Positions 8,265 to 17,494 of a stretch of 64,000 bases of DNA are shown here, one piece after another. How positions within the stretch are numbered: the stretch's first letter is position 1; each line of letters opens with the position of its first letter. The notes under the pieces are model-generated. The model was not told where the DNA came from. It ran no database searches and saw only the letters and a program-made list of their open reading frames with translations. A program made the translations under genes and the position numbers. The stretch is from Kutzneria chonburiensis (GTDB lineage: Bacteria > Actinomycetota > Actinomycetes > Mycobacteriales > Pseudonocardiaceae), in the NCBI RefSeq assembly GCF_028622115.1, contig NZ_CP097263.1, positions 4,588,001 to 4,652,000 on the forward strand, in the 5' to 3' direction.

Positions 8265-9367
8265 CACACGCTCCTCAGTGAGACGCCCTGTTGCACGGCG
8301 GCCAGCACCCGCTGCACCTGCAACCCCTCCTCGAACGACGGCGAAAGCTCGGTGCCGTCGACCACGCCGGTCACGAAATCCCGCACCTGGTGGATGAAAG
8401 TGTGCTCGTAGCCGATGATGTGCCCGGGCGGCCACCAGGCATCCATGTACGGATGCGTGGCCTCGGTGACCAGGATCCGCCGGAACCCGGCGGTGCGGGC
8501 ATCCTCGGTGCCGTCGTAGAACCGCAGCTCGTTCATGGATTCCTGGTCGTACGACAGGGTGCCGAGCGAGCCGCTGACCTCGATGCGCATGGCGTTCTTA
8601 CGCCCGGTGGCGAACCTGGTCGCCTCGAAAACGCCGATCGCGCCGCCGTCGAAACGGGCGGTGAACAGCGCGGCGTCGTCGACCGTGACGGGCCCGCGGC
8701 CGGAGCCGTCGAGCCGGGGCCGGGAGTCCACAAAGGTCTCCAGCACGCCGCCGACGGCGGAAATCCGTTGCCCGGTCAGGAACTGGGCGGCGTCGATGCT
8801 GTGCGCGCCGAGATCGCCGAGCGCCCCGGAGCCGGCGCTGGCGGCGTCGAGCCGCCAGGTCAGCGGGAAATCGGGGTCCACCAACCAGTCCTGGAGGTAC
8901 TGGGCCCGAACCTGGTGCACGGTGCCGATCCGGCCGTCGGCGATCAGCTGCCGGGCCAGGGCCAGCGCCGGCACGCGGCGGTAGTTGAACATCACCATCG
9001 ACCGGGCGCTGGACGACTTGGCCGCCTCGGCCATGCGAGCGGCCTCTTCGACGCTGTTGGCCAGCGGTTTCTCGCACAGCACGTGCTTGCCGGCCTCGAG
9101 TGCGGCGATGGCGATCTCGGCGTGGCTGTCGCCGGGCGTGCAGATGTCGATCACGTCGATGTCCGGCCGGTCGACCACCGCCCGCCAGTCGGTCGCCGAC
9201 TCGGCCCAACCGAACTTGGCCGCCGCGGCGGCGACCTTGTCGGCCGAACGGCCGCAGATCACCGCCATCTCGGGCGTCGCCGGCAGGTCGAAGAACCGCC
9301 CCGCGGTCCGCCACGCATGGGAGTGCGCCGCCCCCATGAAGGCGTAGCCGATCATGCCGATCTTCAT
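8264..9367 (-). CDS. Gfo/Idh/MocA family oxidoreductase (1)
   Basis: NAD(P)-dependent sugar or inositol dehydrogenase of 367 residues. Rossmann start MKIGMIGYAFMGAAHSHAW, the family catalytic signature CEKPLANS near residue 95, and the C-terminal alpha/beta sheet domain with GDLGAHSIDAAQFL near residue 185. ATG at 9367 chosen because it overlaps the preceding stop as ATGA. It is one of two such enzymes in tandem in the ABC sugar-importer operon, so oxidation of an imported sugar or glycoside is likely. Exact substrate and oxidised carbon are unknown. Confidence 0.9.
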   Translation of the reverse strand: MKIGMIGYAFMGAAHSHAWRTAGRFFDLPATPEMAVICGRSADKVAAAAAKFGWAESATDWRAVVDRPDIDVIDICTPGDSHAEIAIAALEAGKHVLCEKPLANSVEEAARMAEAAKSSSARSMVMFNYRRVPALALARQLIADGRIGTVHQVRAQYLQDWLVDPDFPLTWRLDAASAGSGALGDLGAHSIDAAQFLTGQRISAVGGVLETFVDSRPRLDGSGRGPVTVDDAALFTARFDGGAIGVFEATRFATGRKNAMRIEVSGSLGTLSYDQESMNELRFYDGTEDARTAGFRRILVTEATHPYMDAWWPPGHIIGYEHTFIHQVRDFVTGVVDGTELSPSFEEGLQVQRVLAAVQQGVSLRSV

Positions 9368-10419
9368 GCCGTCACCGCCGCCGGTCGCTCGCAGGTGCTG
9401 CCGATCACCACGGACGTGCCGGTCTCGGCCGCCCGCAGCAGGCATTCCATCACGTCGAGCACGTGATACGCCAGGGCCCCGTCGGTCCGGTGCGGCGTTC
9501 CGTCCACTATGGACCGTGCCATGTCCGACACGCCGAAGCCGCGCCCCGCATCCGGGTAGCCACCCAGTACCGGCAGGTCGACCCAGTCGTCGCGGAAGAT
9601 GCGCACGGTGCCGTCGAAGTTGTTCGGGTCCGGCACGGACAGGCTGCCCTCGGTGCCGTACACCTCGATCCGCGGCAGCTGCGCGCCCCAGATGTCGAAG
9701 CTCATCATCAACGTCGACAGCTCGCCACCGACGTGTTCCAGCACACCGGTCACGTGTGTCGCCACGCGTACCGGAAACGTCGTGCCCTCACGAGGTCCGC
9801 TGCCGATCACCCGCGTTGCCCTTGGCGCGGAGGACATACCGACCACACGCCGGACCGGCCCCAGCAACGTCACCAACGCCGTCAGGTAGTACGGCCCCAT
9901 GTCCAGCAACGGACCGCCGCCGGGCTCGTAGTAGAACTCCGGCGACGGATGCCAACGCTCATGCCCGGGCGTCGTCATGAACGCCGTCGCCGCAACCGGA
10001 ACGCCGATGTCCCCAGCGTCCAAACTGGACCGTGCCGTCTGCACACCGGTTCCCAGCACGGTATCCGGCGCACAGCCGACGGCAACCCCCGCTGCCGCAG
10101 CCGCATCCAGCACGGACTTCGCCGCAACCGTGTCGGCCGCCAGCGGCTTCTCGCCGTACACGTGCTTGCCGGCGGCAATCGCCGCCAGGGCGACTTCCGC
10201 GTGCGCCAACGGGATCGTCAGGTTGAGGACGATGTCCACATCGGACGCCGTATACACCTCATCGGGCGCGCACGCTGGCACACCCGCCTGCGAGGCCAAC
10301 GCGATAGCCTTCGAGGCGTCGAGATCAGCGATCCGGGTGATCACGACATTGTCCAGACGCGGCAACGTCTTCACGTACTGGCCACTGATGTTGCCGGCCC
10401 CGATGATCCCGATTCTCAA
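9364..10419 (-). CDS. Gfo/Idh/MocA family oxidoreductase (2)
   Basis: Second NAD(P)-dependent sugar dehydrogenase, about 351 residues, with the Rossmann motif RIGIIGAGNISG, the signature GEKPLAADT and a later LLDMGPYYLTALVTLLG segment. It is clearly diverged from its neighbour, so the pair likely performs different steps (for example oxidation and re-reduction). Start: a TTG at 10419 overlaps the ThuA stop as TTGA, matching the 4-base couplings throughout this operon; a GTG at 10431 is the alternative. Two exact copies of the short palindrome GTCCA-N3-TGGAC lie in the gene (9502-9514, 10018-10030). Confidence 0.88.
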   Translation of the reverse strand: MRIGIIGAGNISGQYVKTLPRLDNVVITRIADLDASKAIALASQAGVPACAPDEVYTASDVDIVLNLTIPLAHAEVALAAIAAGKHVYGEKPLAADTVAAKSVLDAAAAAGVAVGCAPDTVLGTGVQTARSSLDAGDIGVPVAATAFMTTPGHERWHPSPEFYYEPGGGPLLDMGPYYLTALVTLLGPVRRVVGMSSAPRATRVIGSGPREGTTFPVRVATHVTGVLEHVGGELSTLMMSFDIWGAQLPRIEVYGTEGSLSVPDPNNFDGTVRIFRDDWVDLPVLGGYPDAGRGFGVSDMARSIVDGTPHRTDGALAYHVLDVMECLLRAAETGTSVVIGSTCERPAAVTA

Positions 10420-11015
10420 CGTGTCGCCCACTGCAACCCCTCGATGATCATCCGATCCACCTCCGGCACGTCGAAGTCGTCCAGCTTGTGGCCGATCGTG
10501 GTGACGAAAACCCGGCCGGAACCCCACTTCCGGGTCCATGTCACGGGTAGCGTGGTGCCGTCCTCGACGAAGTCGGTCACCGCCAACACCTCGTTGGCCG
10601 GATCGGTGTGCACGTAGTACTGCTCGGTGTGCACGGTGAACTTCGAGCCGCCGGTGCGCACGGTGTACTCGACGAACTCGGCCGGATGGTAGACGAACTG
10701 CCCACCGGTCATCTGCTGGTACCGCGTCTCGTCCCGGAAGGAGTCGACGATGCCGCCGTGCCAGCCGGCGAAGCCGGTCCCGGCCCGTACGGCCGCGGTC
10801 AGGCCTTCCACCTGGGCCGCGGAAATGGACCCCATGGTCCAACACTGCACGACGAGGTCGGTGCGGGCCAACAACTCGGCGTCCAGATAGCTGTCCAGGC
10901 TGTCCGACACGGTGACCTCGTAACCGAGGGAACGGAGCTCCCCGGCGTAGCGGTCGCTGGCCTCCACGGGCAGGTGCCCATCCCAGCCACCGCGAACCAC
11001 GAGCGCGGTCTTCAT
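10416..11015 (-). CDS. ThuA-like domain protein
   Basis: Protein of 199 residues with a class I glutamine-amidotransferase-like fold, as in ThuA of the trehalose utilisation locus. It starts MKTALVVRGGWDGHLP and carries TGFAGWHGGIVDSF and GTTLPVTWTRKWGSGRVF, typical of the family. The biochemical role of ThuA is poorly defined; in many bacteria it sits beside Gfo/Idh enzymes and DUF1080 proteins that handle 3-keto sugars. The start is fixed by an ATGA overlap with the upstream epimerase gene. Confidence 0.82.
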   Translation of the reverse strand: MKTALVVRGGWDGHLPVEASDRYAGELRSLGYEVTVSDSLDSYLDAELLARTDLVVQCWTMGSISAAQVEGLTAAVRAGTGFAGWHGGIVDSFRDETRYQQMTGGQFVYHPAEFVEYTVRTGGSKFTVHTEQYYVHTDPANEVLAVTDFVEDGTTLPVTWTRKWGSGRVFVTTIGHKLDDFDVPEVDRMIIEGLQWATR

Positions 11016-11830
11016 GCGCTGCCCCCAATCGTCGGCCGCCACCGGTGCTCGGCGGTGAAGCCCAACAGCGTTCGGCTCAGCTCCAGGGAGAACGGTACGG
11101 CGTAGCGCCCCAGCGGGCCATCCATCCGTGTCGCGGGATGAAACATTCGCATCAGCTCGGCCGTCGGGATCAGCGAGGTGGTGTCCGGCGCGGCCACGTT
11201 GACCAGCGCGTACCCGTCGACCCGCGCGGTCAGCGCGGCGATCACCGCCCGAGCGGCGTCGTGCGTGTCGATCCAGCTCCACAGCGAGGCACGGTCGGCC
11301 CCAGGATCCCGCCGCACGTGGTCGAGGTGGTGCTGAAGCCGTTCCCCGCTGCCGATGAACGGGAATCGCAGGCTGATCACCTCGCAGCCCCACCGCCGGC
11401 TCACCGTCTCGGCGACGAGCTCGCCCACCAGCTTGGACAGCCCGTACACGTCGTCGCCGACGTACGGATGGGCCTCGGTCACCGGCGCGAACAGCGGCGA
11501 CACCGGCCGGGACGACCAGGCCAGGCCGAGCGCGGAAAGGCTTGACACGTACACGATCCGCTTCACGCCGGCCCGGCCGGCGGCGTCCAGCAGATGGAAC
11601 GCGGCGTCCACGTTGTTGCCGAACACCTCCGGCTCGGCCGCGCTCAGCGGCGACGGCAGCGCCGCAGAGTGGACCACAGAGTCCACTCCGGCCAGCAATG
11701 GCTCGACCTGCCGCCGGTCCCGCAGGTCCCCGACATTTCGGTCGTGGGCCAGCACATCATGATCAGCGTCGAGCGCGGCGACGATCTCCGCGCCGAGCAT
11801 GCCGCCGGCCCCGGTCACCAGTACCCGCAT
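11012..11830 (-). CDS. NAD-dependent epimerase/dehydratase
   Basis: Extended short-chain dehydrogenase of 272 residues. N-terminal NAD-binding motif VLVTGAGGMLGAEI (G-x-x-G-x-x-G) and active-site YGLSKLVGE (Tyr-x-x-x-Lys) near residue 145. Such enzymes epimerise, dehydrate or oxidise sugars, including uronic acids, often as nucleotide sugars. It is coupled on both sides (ATGA downstream, one-base TGATG upstream) inside the sugar-import operon, so its substrate is probably derived from the imported glycan rather than cell-wall synthesis; that is inference. Confidence 0.85.
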   Translation of the reverse strand: MRVLVTGAGGMLGAEIVAALDADHDVLAHDRNVGDLRDRRQVEPLLAGVDSVVHSAALPSPLSAAEPEVFGNNVDAAFHLLDAAGRAGVKRIVYVSSLSALGLAWSSRPVSPLFAPVTEAHPYVGDDVYGLSKLVGELVAETVSRRWGCEVISLRFPFIGSGERLQHHLDHVRRDPGADRASLWSWIDTHDAARAVIAALTARVDGYALVNVAAPDTTSLIPTAELMRMFHPATRMDGPLGRYAVPFSLELSRTLLGFTAEHRWRPTIGGSA

Positions 11831-12642
11831 CAGCCCTTCACCGCGCCCTGCAGGCCGTTCACGAAATACCGTTGCAGCAGCACGAAAAGGATGATCACCG
11901 GAATGACGATGATCAGCGAAGCGGCCATCAGCACGTTCTCCTGCGGTGCGGTGGACGAGTTGAGGTTCTGCAACGCCAGCGGCAGCGTGTACCGCGACGC
12001 GTCGCTCAGGGAGACCCGGGTCAGCACGTACTCGTTCCAGGTCGGCACCGCCGTGAGCAGCGCGATGGTGATCAGCGCCGGCCGCCCGATCGGCAGGTAG
12101 ATCGACCAGAAGGTGCGCAGCTCGCCGGCCCCGTCGCAGCGGGCCGACTCCTTCAGCTCGGCCGGCACCGTGCGGAAGCTGTTGGTGAGCAACATGATGG
12201 ACAGCGGGGCGGTGCCGTTGACGAACGGCAGGATGATGCCGGGAAAGGTGCCGATCAGCCCCAGCTTCTGCTGGAGGATCACCACCGGCAGCAGCATCGT
12301 GATGCCGGGCACGAACAGCAGCGCCAGAAACATGCCGTAGAGCAGCCGCCGGCCCGGGAACCGCAGTACGGCGAAGGCGTAGCCGGCCAACGAGTAGACG
12401 ATCAGCACGCCGACCGTGGTCAACCCGGTGACGAGCAGGCTGTTCCCGAAGTAGGTGAAGAAATGCAGCTCGTTCCACGTGTGGGCCAGCGTCGCCAGCG
12501 TCGGGTTGGACGGGATCAAATGACCGTCCAACCGCACCTCGGCCGCGTCCTTCAACGCCCCGGACACCATGAGCGCGAACGGATACAGGCTGATCACCGC
12601 ATACGCGATCAGCACCGCGTACACGAACACCCGGGCCTTCAC
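11830..12642 (-). CDS. Carbohydrate ABC transporter permease (MalG type)
   Basis: Inner-membrane permease of 270 residues with six predicted membrane segments and the EAA-type loop that contacts the ATPase (ELKESARCDGAGELRTFWSIYLPIGRPA split across residues 165-192). It is the second permease of a CUT1-type sugar importer. GTG start at 12642 overlaps the stop of the first permease as GTGA. No ATPase is encoded here; actinomycete CUT1 systems commonly share one MsiK-type ATPase from elsewhere in the genome. Confidence 0.9.
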   Translation of the reverse strand: MKARVFVYAVLIAYAVISLYPFALMVSGALKDAAEVRLDGHLIPSNPTLATLAHTWNELHFFTYFGNSLLVTGLTTVGVLIVYSLAGYAFAVLRFPGRRLLYGMFLALLFVPGITMLLPVVILQQKLGLIGTFPGIILPFVNGTAPLSIMLLTNSFRTVPAELKESARCDGAGELRTFWSIYLPIGRPALITIALLTAVPTWNEYVLTRVSLSDASRYTLPLALQNLNSSTAPQENVLMAASLIIVIPVIILFVLLQRYFVNGLQGAVKG

Positions 12643-13547
12643 GCGCGGCTCCGCAGCACTCGAAGGTTGATACCGGCCAACAGCAACGCCACCACGAACA
12701 GCGTCCAGCCGAGCGCGCTGGACAGGCCGAGCGTCGGCTTGAACCCGCTGACGAAGGCCAGGTTGTACGACTCCAGCCCCAGCACCAGCGTGTGCCCGCC
12801 GGGGCCGCCGTTGGTCATCAGCAGGAAGGTCTGGAAGTCCTGCAACGCATAGCGGAGGTTGAGCATGACCACGGCCCCGGTGATCGGCAGCAGCAGCGGC
12901 CAGATGATCGCGGTCATGGTTCGCAGCCCACTGGCGCCGTCGACCCTGGCCGCGTCCACAACGGACTGATCAATGGACTGCAACCCGGTCAGGTACAACA
13001 ACATCGCCACCGGCACCGAGCCGAGCACCATCACCACGATCAACGTCGGCAGTGCGGTCGACGGGTTGCCCAGCCAGCCCTGGGGCTGGGCGATCGAGCC
13101 CAGCCCCAGGTGCCGCAGGATGTAGTTGAGCGAGCCGTCGGGCTGAAGCGCATACGTCCAGGCATAGAACAGCGCGATGCCGGCCGTGACCTGGGGCAGG
13201 AAGAACACCGTGCGAAACGCCGCGCGCAGCCGCGTGATGTGGTTCAACGCCACCGCGAGCGGGAAGCCGACCAGCACGGTCAGCACCGGCACCGCGATCA
13301 TCACGACCAGCGTCCGCAGCGCCGCGCCCTGCACGACCGGCGCGATGGCCGGGTCGCGGTAGATCAGGTCGAGGTAGTTGCCGAACCCGACCCAGGTCCA
13401 TTGTGGAGTGAAGCCGTTCCACTGGGCGAAACTCAGGGCCAGGCCGTAGCCGACGGTGTAGAGGCCCATCACCGCGAACAGGCCCACCGCCGGCAGCACG
13501 AACACATAGCCGGTCCATGCCTCCCGGCTGCGAAAACGCGACGCCAC
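12639..13547 (-). CDS. Carbohydrate ABC transporter permease (MalF type)
   Basis: Inner-membrane permease of 302 residues, six membrane segments, N terminus REAWTGYVFVLPAVGLFAVM and an EAA-type loop (DAARVDGASGLRTMTAIIWP) near residue 205. First permease of the CUT1 sugar importer. It follows the solute-binding protein gene after three bases (stop at 13551, GTG at 13547), consistent with co-translation. Confidence 0.9.
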   Translation of the reverse strand: MASRFRSREAWTGYVFVLPAVGLFAVMGLYTVGYGLALSFAQWNGFTPQWTWVGFGNYLDLIYRDPAIAPVVQGAALRTLVVMIAVPVLTVLVGFPLAVALNHITRLRAAFRTVFFLPQVTAGIALFYAWTYALQPDGSLNYILRHLGLGSIAQPQGWLGNPSTALPTLIVVMVLGSVPVAMLLYLTGLQSIDQSVVDAARVDGASGLRTMTAIIWPLLLPITGAVVMLNLRYALQDFQTFLLMTNGGPGGHTLVLGLESYNLAFVSGFKPTLGLSSALGWTLFVVALLLAGINLRVLRSRA

Positions 13548-13550
13548 CGG

Positions 13551-14921
13551 CTACTGCCCGCTGTGCACGCTGGTGTTGTAGACCGCGAGCTGCTGGTTGG
13601 TCGCGGCCGGGTCGAGCTCCTTGAGCGGCGACATCTTCACCAGAATGTCGCCGGCCACCTGGATGTCCCAGTTCGAGCCCTTGAACGTGCTGTCGCCCGG
13701 ATTCCACGCGTGGTCGCCGGTGCCGAACGCCGCCTCCATCGAGCTCAGGTACGGCCCGACCAGCTTCTCCGCGTTGGCCCCGAGATCGGTGCCCGGAAGG
13801 TCAAGCGCCGCTTGGGCGAACGCGCCGGCCTGCTCCGGCTGGGTGAGGAAGTCCAACCACTGCAAGGCCGCGGCCCGGTTGGCCGTCTGCGACGACACGG
13901 CCAAGCCGGTCAGCGCGAACGGTGCGAGCTTGAAGTCCTTGGCCACGGCGGTTTCCGGCGCCGGGATCGGGAAGGCGAGGATCTTGGCCGGGTCCATGCC
14001 GTTCTGCTGGATGGCCGAGATGGTGAACGTGCCGCCGATGTCGAAGGCCGCCTTGCCCTGCGCGAACGCCCGGTCGGCGTCGTCGATGCCGAGGGTCTGC
14101 GTGCCCGGCGTCCAGTACGGTGTCAGCTGGTTGTACAGCTCCAACACCTGCTGCCCGTTGGCGCTGCCCCACGCCTTGGACTTGTCGGTGCCGTAAAGGT
14201 CATGGAAGGCCTGCGGGCCAAGCAAAGCGAAGGCCAGCGGCTCCATCGCCCAGTCCAGGCCGGTCGACGAGCTCTTCAGGCCGAGGGTGATGCCGCCGTT
14301 CTGCGCGTCCTTGCCGTGCGTGGCCGTGAGCCAGGAGATCAGCTCCTGCCAGCTGGCCGGGGCATTGCTCGCGTCGATGCCGGCCGCGGTGAGTTTGTCC
14401 TTGTTGGCGTAGACCACGCCGAAGGTGCCGGCGGTGAACGGGATGCTGAGCAGCTGGCCCGTCTTGACGCCGGGATCGGTCGCCTTGGGCTTCAACGAGT
14501 CCTGGTACACCTGGTCGGTGATCAGGCCGGTGTCGGCCGTGCCCTTGAGGAAACGGCTCTTGTACTGGGCATTGATGTCGCCGGCCAGGTCGGTGGTGAT
14601 GCCGGCGCCGCCGAGCACCCGGTCCTCGCCGGCCGCGTGCACCTCGAGCACGTCGGCCACGTTGTGGCTGGCCGCGGCGCTCTGGACCTTGCTGGTGAAG
14701 GTGTCGTCCGGCGTGTAGGCGCTGATCTCCACCGTGATGCCGGTCTTGCTCTTGAAGGTCGCCGCGGCCGCCTGTAACGCCTTGACGTGGGTCTGTTTGA
14801 AGGTCCACATCGTCAGCGTGGATCCGTCGCCGGCGCCGCTGCCGCCACCGCACGCGGTGGTGACCACGGCCAGTGCCGCCACGACTGCCAGAACTCTTCC
14901 GCCGCACCACTTTGTGCCCAT
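13551..14921 (-). CDS. Extracellular sugar-binding lipoprotein of ABC importer
   Basis: Periplasmic-binding-protein-like lipoprotein of 456 residues. Signal peptide with lipobox VTTAC near residues 22-26, then a Gly/Ser-rich tether and the CUT1 solute-binding fold (TLTMWTFKQTHVKALQAAA at the N terminus, DIGGTFTISAIQQNGMDP about residue 305). It delivers an oligosaccharide to the two permeases downstream. ATG at 14921 is preferred over the upstream TTG because GGAGG lies five bases before it. First gene of the leftward operon, divergent from the GntR regulator. Confidence 0.9.
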   Translation of the reverse strand: MGTKWCGGRVLAVVAALAVVTTACGGGSGAGDGSTLTMWTFKQTHVKALQAAAATFKSKTGITVEISAYTPDDTFTSKVQSAAASHNVADVLEVHAAGEDRVLGGAGITTDLAGDINAQYKSRFLKGTADTGLITDQVYQDSLKPKATDPGVKTGQLLSIPFTAGTFGVVYANKDKLTAAGIDASNAPASWQELISWLTATHGKDAQNGGITLGLKSSSTGLDWAMEPLAFALLGPQAFHDLYGTDKSKAWGSANGQQVLELYNQLTPYWTPGTQTLGIDDADRAFAQGKAAFDIGGTFTISAIQQNGMDPAKILAFPIPAPETAVAKDFKLAPFALTGLAVSSQTANRAAALQWLDFLTQPEQAGAFAQAALDLPGTDLGANAEKLVGPYLSSMEAAFGTGDHAWNPGDSTFKGSNWDIQVAGDILVKMSPLKELDPAATNQQLAVYNTSVHSGQ

Positions 14922-14962
14922 GCCGTCCTCCGCCAAGTCGGCTGCCGGGTCGAGTGAGCCAG

Positions 14963-14991
14963 ACCATAGGCGCGGTCGTTTAATAGGTCAA
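14963..14991 (-). promoter_or_regulatory. Predicted promoter of the leftward sugar operon
   Basis: On the minus strand TTGACC (14991-14986), a 17-base spacer and TATGGT (14968-14963) form a near-consensus housekeeping promoter 42 bases upstream of the solute-binding protein ATG. The A/T-rich patch 14980-15004 around the -35 contains the direct repeat AATAGG-TC-AATAGG (14982-14995) and is the likely operator for the divergent GntR-type regulator. Confidence 0.65.
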
Positions 14992-15097
14992 TAGGCCAAA
15001 CTATGTCGGTCCGGTCCCGGTCAGAGCTGGTCTTCGCCGGGGTTGAACATGCTAAAGTGGCCCGGTTCCAGCCACCTGTCTCGAAGGGCATACCGGG

Positions 15098-16225
15098 ATG
15101 GCAGCGGCGACCGGCGGCGACAAGCCCCCGCTCTACCAGCAGGTCAAGCACGAGCTGCTGGCCGCGATCGCCGCCGGCGAGTACGCGCCGGGCCGGCCGT
15201 TCGTCACCCAGCGGGAGATCTGCGAGCGGTTCAACGTCAGCCACGCGACGGCCGTGCGGGCGCTCAACGACCTGGCCACCGAGGGCTACGTGGTGCGCCG
15301 CCGCGGCCAGGGCACGTTCGTCGCCGACCGGCCGCCGGCCGCGTCGTCGCCGCCGGATAAGACCATCGCCTGTGTGCTGCAGAACCAGGGCCCGCACGTC
15401 GGCCAGATCCTCACCGGCATCGAGGAGGTCTGCGCCGACCTGGGCTACCGGCTGTTCCTCAACCACTGCGAGAACGACCCCGCGCGCGAGGAAAAGGTGC
15501 TGTGGGGCGCGCTGGAACACCAGGTCAGCGGCATCATCGTGTACCCGGCCGAGGGTTCCCTCACGGTCGCGCCGTACGCGGAGGCGCGGCGGCGGGGCGT
15601 GCCGCTGGTGATGGTCGACCGGTATCGGCCGGACCTGGCCACCGATGCCGTGGTGGCCGACAACATGGCCGTCGGCCGCGAGCTGACCGCCGAATTGATC
15701 GAGTCCGGGCACCGCACGATCGCCACCCTGTGGGACGAGATCGACGTGACCAGCATCCGGGACCGGCTCGCCGGTCACGTACAGGCGTTGCGAGAAAACG
15801 ACATTCCCGTCCGGCCGGATCTGACTGTGCTGCGCCGCTACCGCGAGCAGCCGACCGAGGCGCGGCGGGCCATGCTCAACGAACTGCTCCACGGCAGCCA
15901 CCCGCCGTCGGTGTTGTTGTGCTCCAACGGTTACGCGCTGGCCACGGTCGCGCAGGACCTGGTGGCGCTGGGCCTTGAGGTGCCCGGCGACATCGACCTG
16001 GCCTGCATGGACGACGCCGGCCCGTTCGACGTGCTGCCGCTGACCGCCGCCGCGATCTCGTTGCCGGCGCGGGACATGGGCCGGCGGGCGATGACGCTGC
16101 TGCACGACCGGGTCAGCGGCAAGCCGTCCGAGACGCAGCTGATCGTGCTGCCGGTGACCATCCAGACGAGACAGTCGTCGGCCGGCTACATGCGGATTTC
16201 CCGGCTGGAAAAGGGGGCGTCGTGA
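15098..16225 (+). CDS. GntR-type regulator with LacI-like sugar-sensing domain
   Basis: Transcriptional regulator of 375 residues: winged helix of the GntR family at residues 8-75 (PLYQQVKHELLAAIAAGEY, ATAVRALNDLATEGYVVRR) fused to a periplasmic-binding-protein-like domain of the LacI/GalR type (residues 90-365), as in AraR. The ligand is expected to be a sugar from the glycan this locus uses. It is divergent from the ABC importer operon and is the first gene of the rightward operon; its stop overlaps the GTG of the dehydratase gene. Probably a repressor of both operons. Confidence 0.88.
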   Translation: MAAATGGDKPPLYQQVKHELLAAIAAGEYAPGRPFVTQREICERFNVSHATAVRALNDLATEGYVVRRRGQGTFVADRPPAASSPPDKTIACVLQNQGPHVGQILTGIEEVCADLGYRLFLNHCENDPAREEKVLWGALEHQVSGIIVYPAEGSLTVAPYAEARRRGVPLVMVDRYRPDLATDAVVADNMAVGRELTAELIESGHRTIATLWDEIDVTSIRDRLAGHVQALRENDIPVRPDLTVLRRYREQPTEARRAMLNELLHGSHPPSVLLCSNGYALATVAQDLVALGLEVPGDIDLACMDDAGPFDVLPLTAAAISLPARDMGRRAMTLLHDRVSGKPSETQLIVLPVTIQTRQSSAGYMRISRLEKGAS

Positions 16226-17478
16226 CCGGGTTGCCGGAGGTTCTGCCGCCATGGGAACCGCGTGACTCCGTGCGGGTCACCGCTGTGCGGGCAATTGTCA
16301 CAGCGCCGGAAGGGATTCCGCTCGTCGTCGTCCGCGTGGACACGTCCGAGCCTGGTCTGTACGGCCTCGGCTGCGCCACCTTCACCCAGCGGTTCGCCGC
16401 CGTCGCGGCGGCGGTGGACGAGCACATGGGGCCGTTGGTGGTCGGCCGCAGCCCGGCCGACATCGAGGACATCACCCGGCTGATCCACTACTCGGCCTAC
16501 TGGCGCAACGGACCCGTGCTGAACAATGCGCTGTCCGGGATCGACCAGGCGCTGTGGGACATCATGGGCAAGCGGGCCGGGATGCCGGTCTACGAACTGC
16601 TCGGCGGGCGCGGCCGGTCGGCGATCGAGGTCTACTCCCACGCCGCCGGCGCGACGATCGACGAAACCCTTGACGGCGCGGAAGGCTTGCTGGAACAGGG
16701 ATATCGGCACGTCCGTCTCCAGGTCGGCGGTCCCGGTCTCGGCACGTACGGCGCACCGGGTACCCTAGGTGGGTATCCGCGGTCGCCGCATCCGGACGGC
16801 TGGGACGTGCGGCAGTATCTCCGTGATGTGCCGCGGTTGTTCGCCGCTGCAAGGGAACGGCTCGGCGACGTCAGCCTGATGCACGACGTGCACAGCCGAC
16901 TGACGCCGAAGCAGGCGATCGTGCTGGCCCGTGCGCTGGAGCCGTACGATCTGTCCTTTTTGGAGGACGTGATCCCGCCGGAGCACTACGACCAGCTGCC
17001 GGCCGTGCGGGCCGCTTCGCCGGTGCCGATCGCGGTCGGCGAGCAGGTCGGCTCGGTCATCGATGCCGCCCGGCTGATCAAGGACGGCGGCGTGGACCTG
17101 TTGCGCCTGCACACTTCCGCCATCGGCGGCCTGACACCGACGCGAAAGCTGGTGGCCCTGGCCGAGCTGCTGGGCGTACGCACCGCGTTCCACTCCCCCG
17201 GCGACATCTCACCGGTCGGGGTGGCGGCCAACCTGGCCGTGGACGTGTCCACGCCGGCCTTCGGCTATCAGGAATCCCACACCTACAACGATGCCACGCA
17301 TGAGGTTTTCCCTGGCACGCCAGTGGTTCACGACGGTCACCTGACACCGTCGCCGGAACCGGGCTGGGGCGTCGACCTCGACGAGGCCGCGGCGGCCAAG
17401 TACCCGCCGACGAAGTTCCTGCACGAACGCTGGTCGGCGCGGGTGCGCCGGCCGGACGGAGGTCTCGAAGCGCCCTGA
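16222..17478 (+). CDS. Enolase-superfamily sugar acid dehydratase (mannonate dehydratase-like)
   Basis: Member of the mandelate racemase / muconate lactonizing enzyme group, 418 residues, resembling ManD/RspA-type dehydratases that convert D-mannonate or D-gluconate to 2-keto-3-deoxygluconate. Metal-ligand positions are visible in barrel strands: MHDVHSRL (Asp and the His two residues on), FLEDVIPPE (Glu) and AVGEQVG (Glu); HSPGDISPVG carries the second catalytic His. GTG start overlaps the regulator stop as GTGA. With an alpha-mannosidase next, a route from mannose-containing glycan to mannonate-type acids is plausible, but low-activity or non-mannonate members of the family are common. Confidence 0.82.
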   Translation: MTGLPEVLPPWEPRDSVRVTAVRAIVTAPEGIPLVVVRVDTSEPGLYGLGCATFTQRFAAVAAAVDEHMGPLVVGRSPADIEDITRLIHYSAYWRNGPVLNNALSGIDQALWDIMGKRAGMPVYELLGGRGRSAIEVYSHAAGATIDETLDGAEGLLEQGYRHVRLQVGGPGLGTYGAPGTLGGYPRSPHPDGWDVRQYLRDVPRLFAAARERLGDVSLMHDVHSRLTPKQAIVLARALEPYDLSFLEDVIPPEHYDQLPAVRAASPVPIAVGEQVGSVIDAARLIKDGGVDLLRLHTSAIGGLTPTRKLVALAELLGVRTAFHSPGDISPVGVAANLAVDVSTPAFGYQESHTYNDATHEVFPGTPVVHDGHLTPSPEPGWGVDLDEAAAAKYPPTKFLHERWSARVRRPDGGLEAP

Positions 17479-17494
17479 CCCCTGAGGGGACCGC

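Noticed and set aside
14776-14794. GTAACG at 14776 and isolated half-sites near 25951, 26045 and 47029
   Set aside because: Only one arm of the palindrome present; the other arm does not match at the 7-base spacing.
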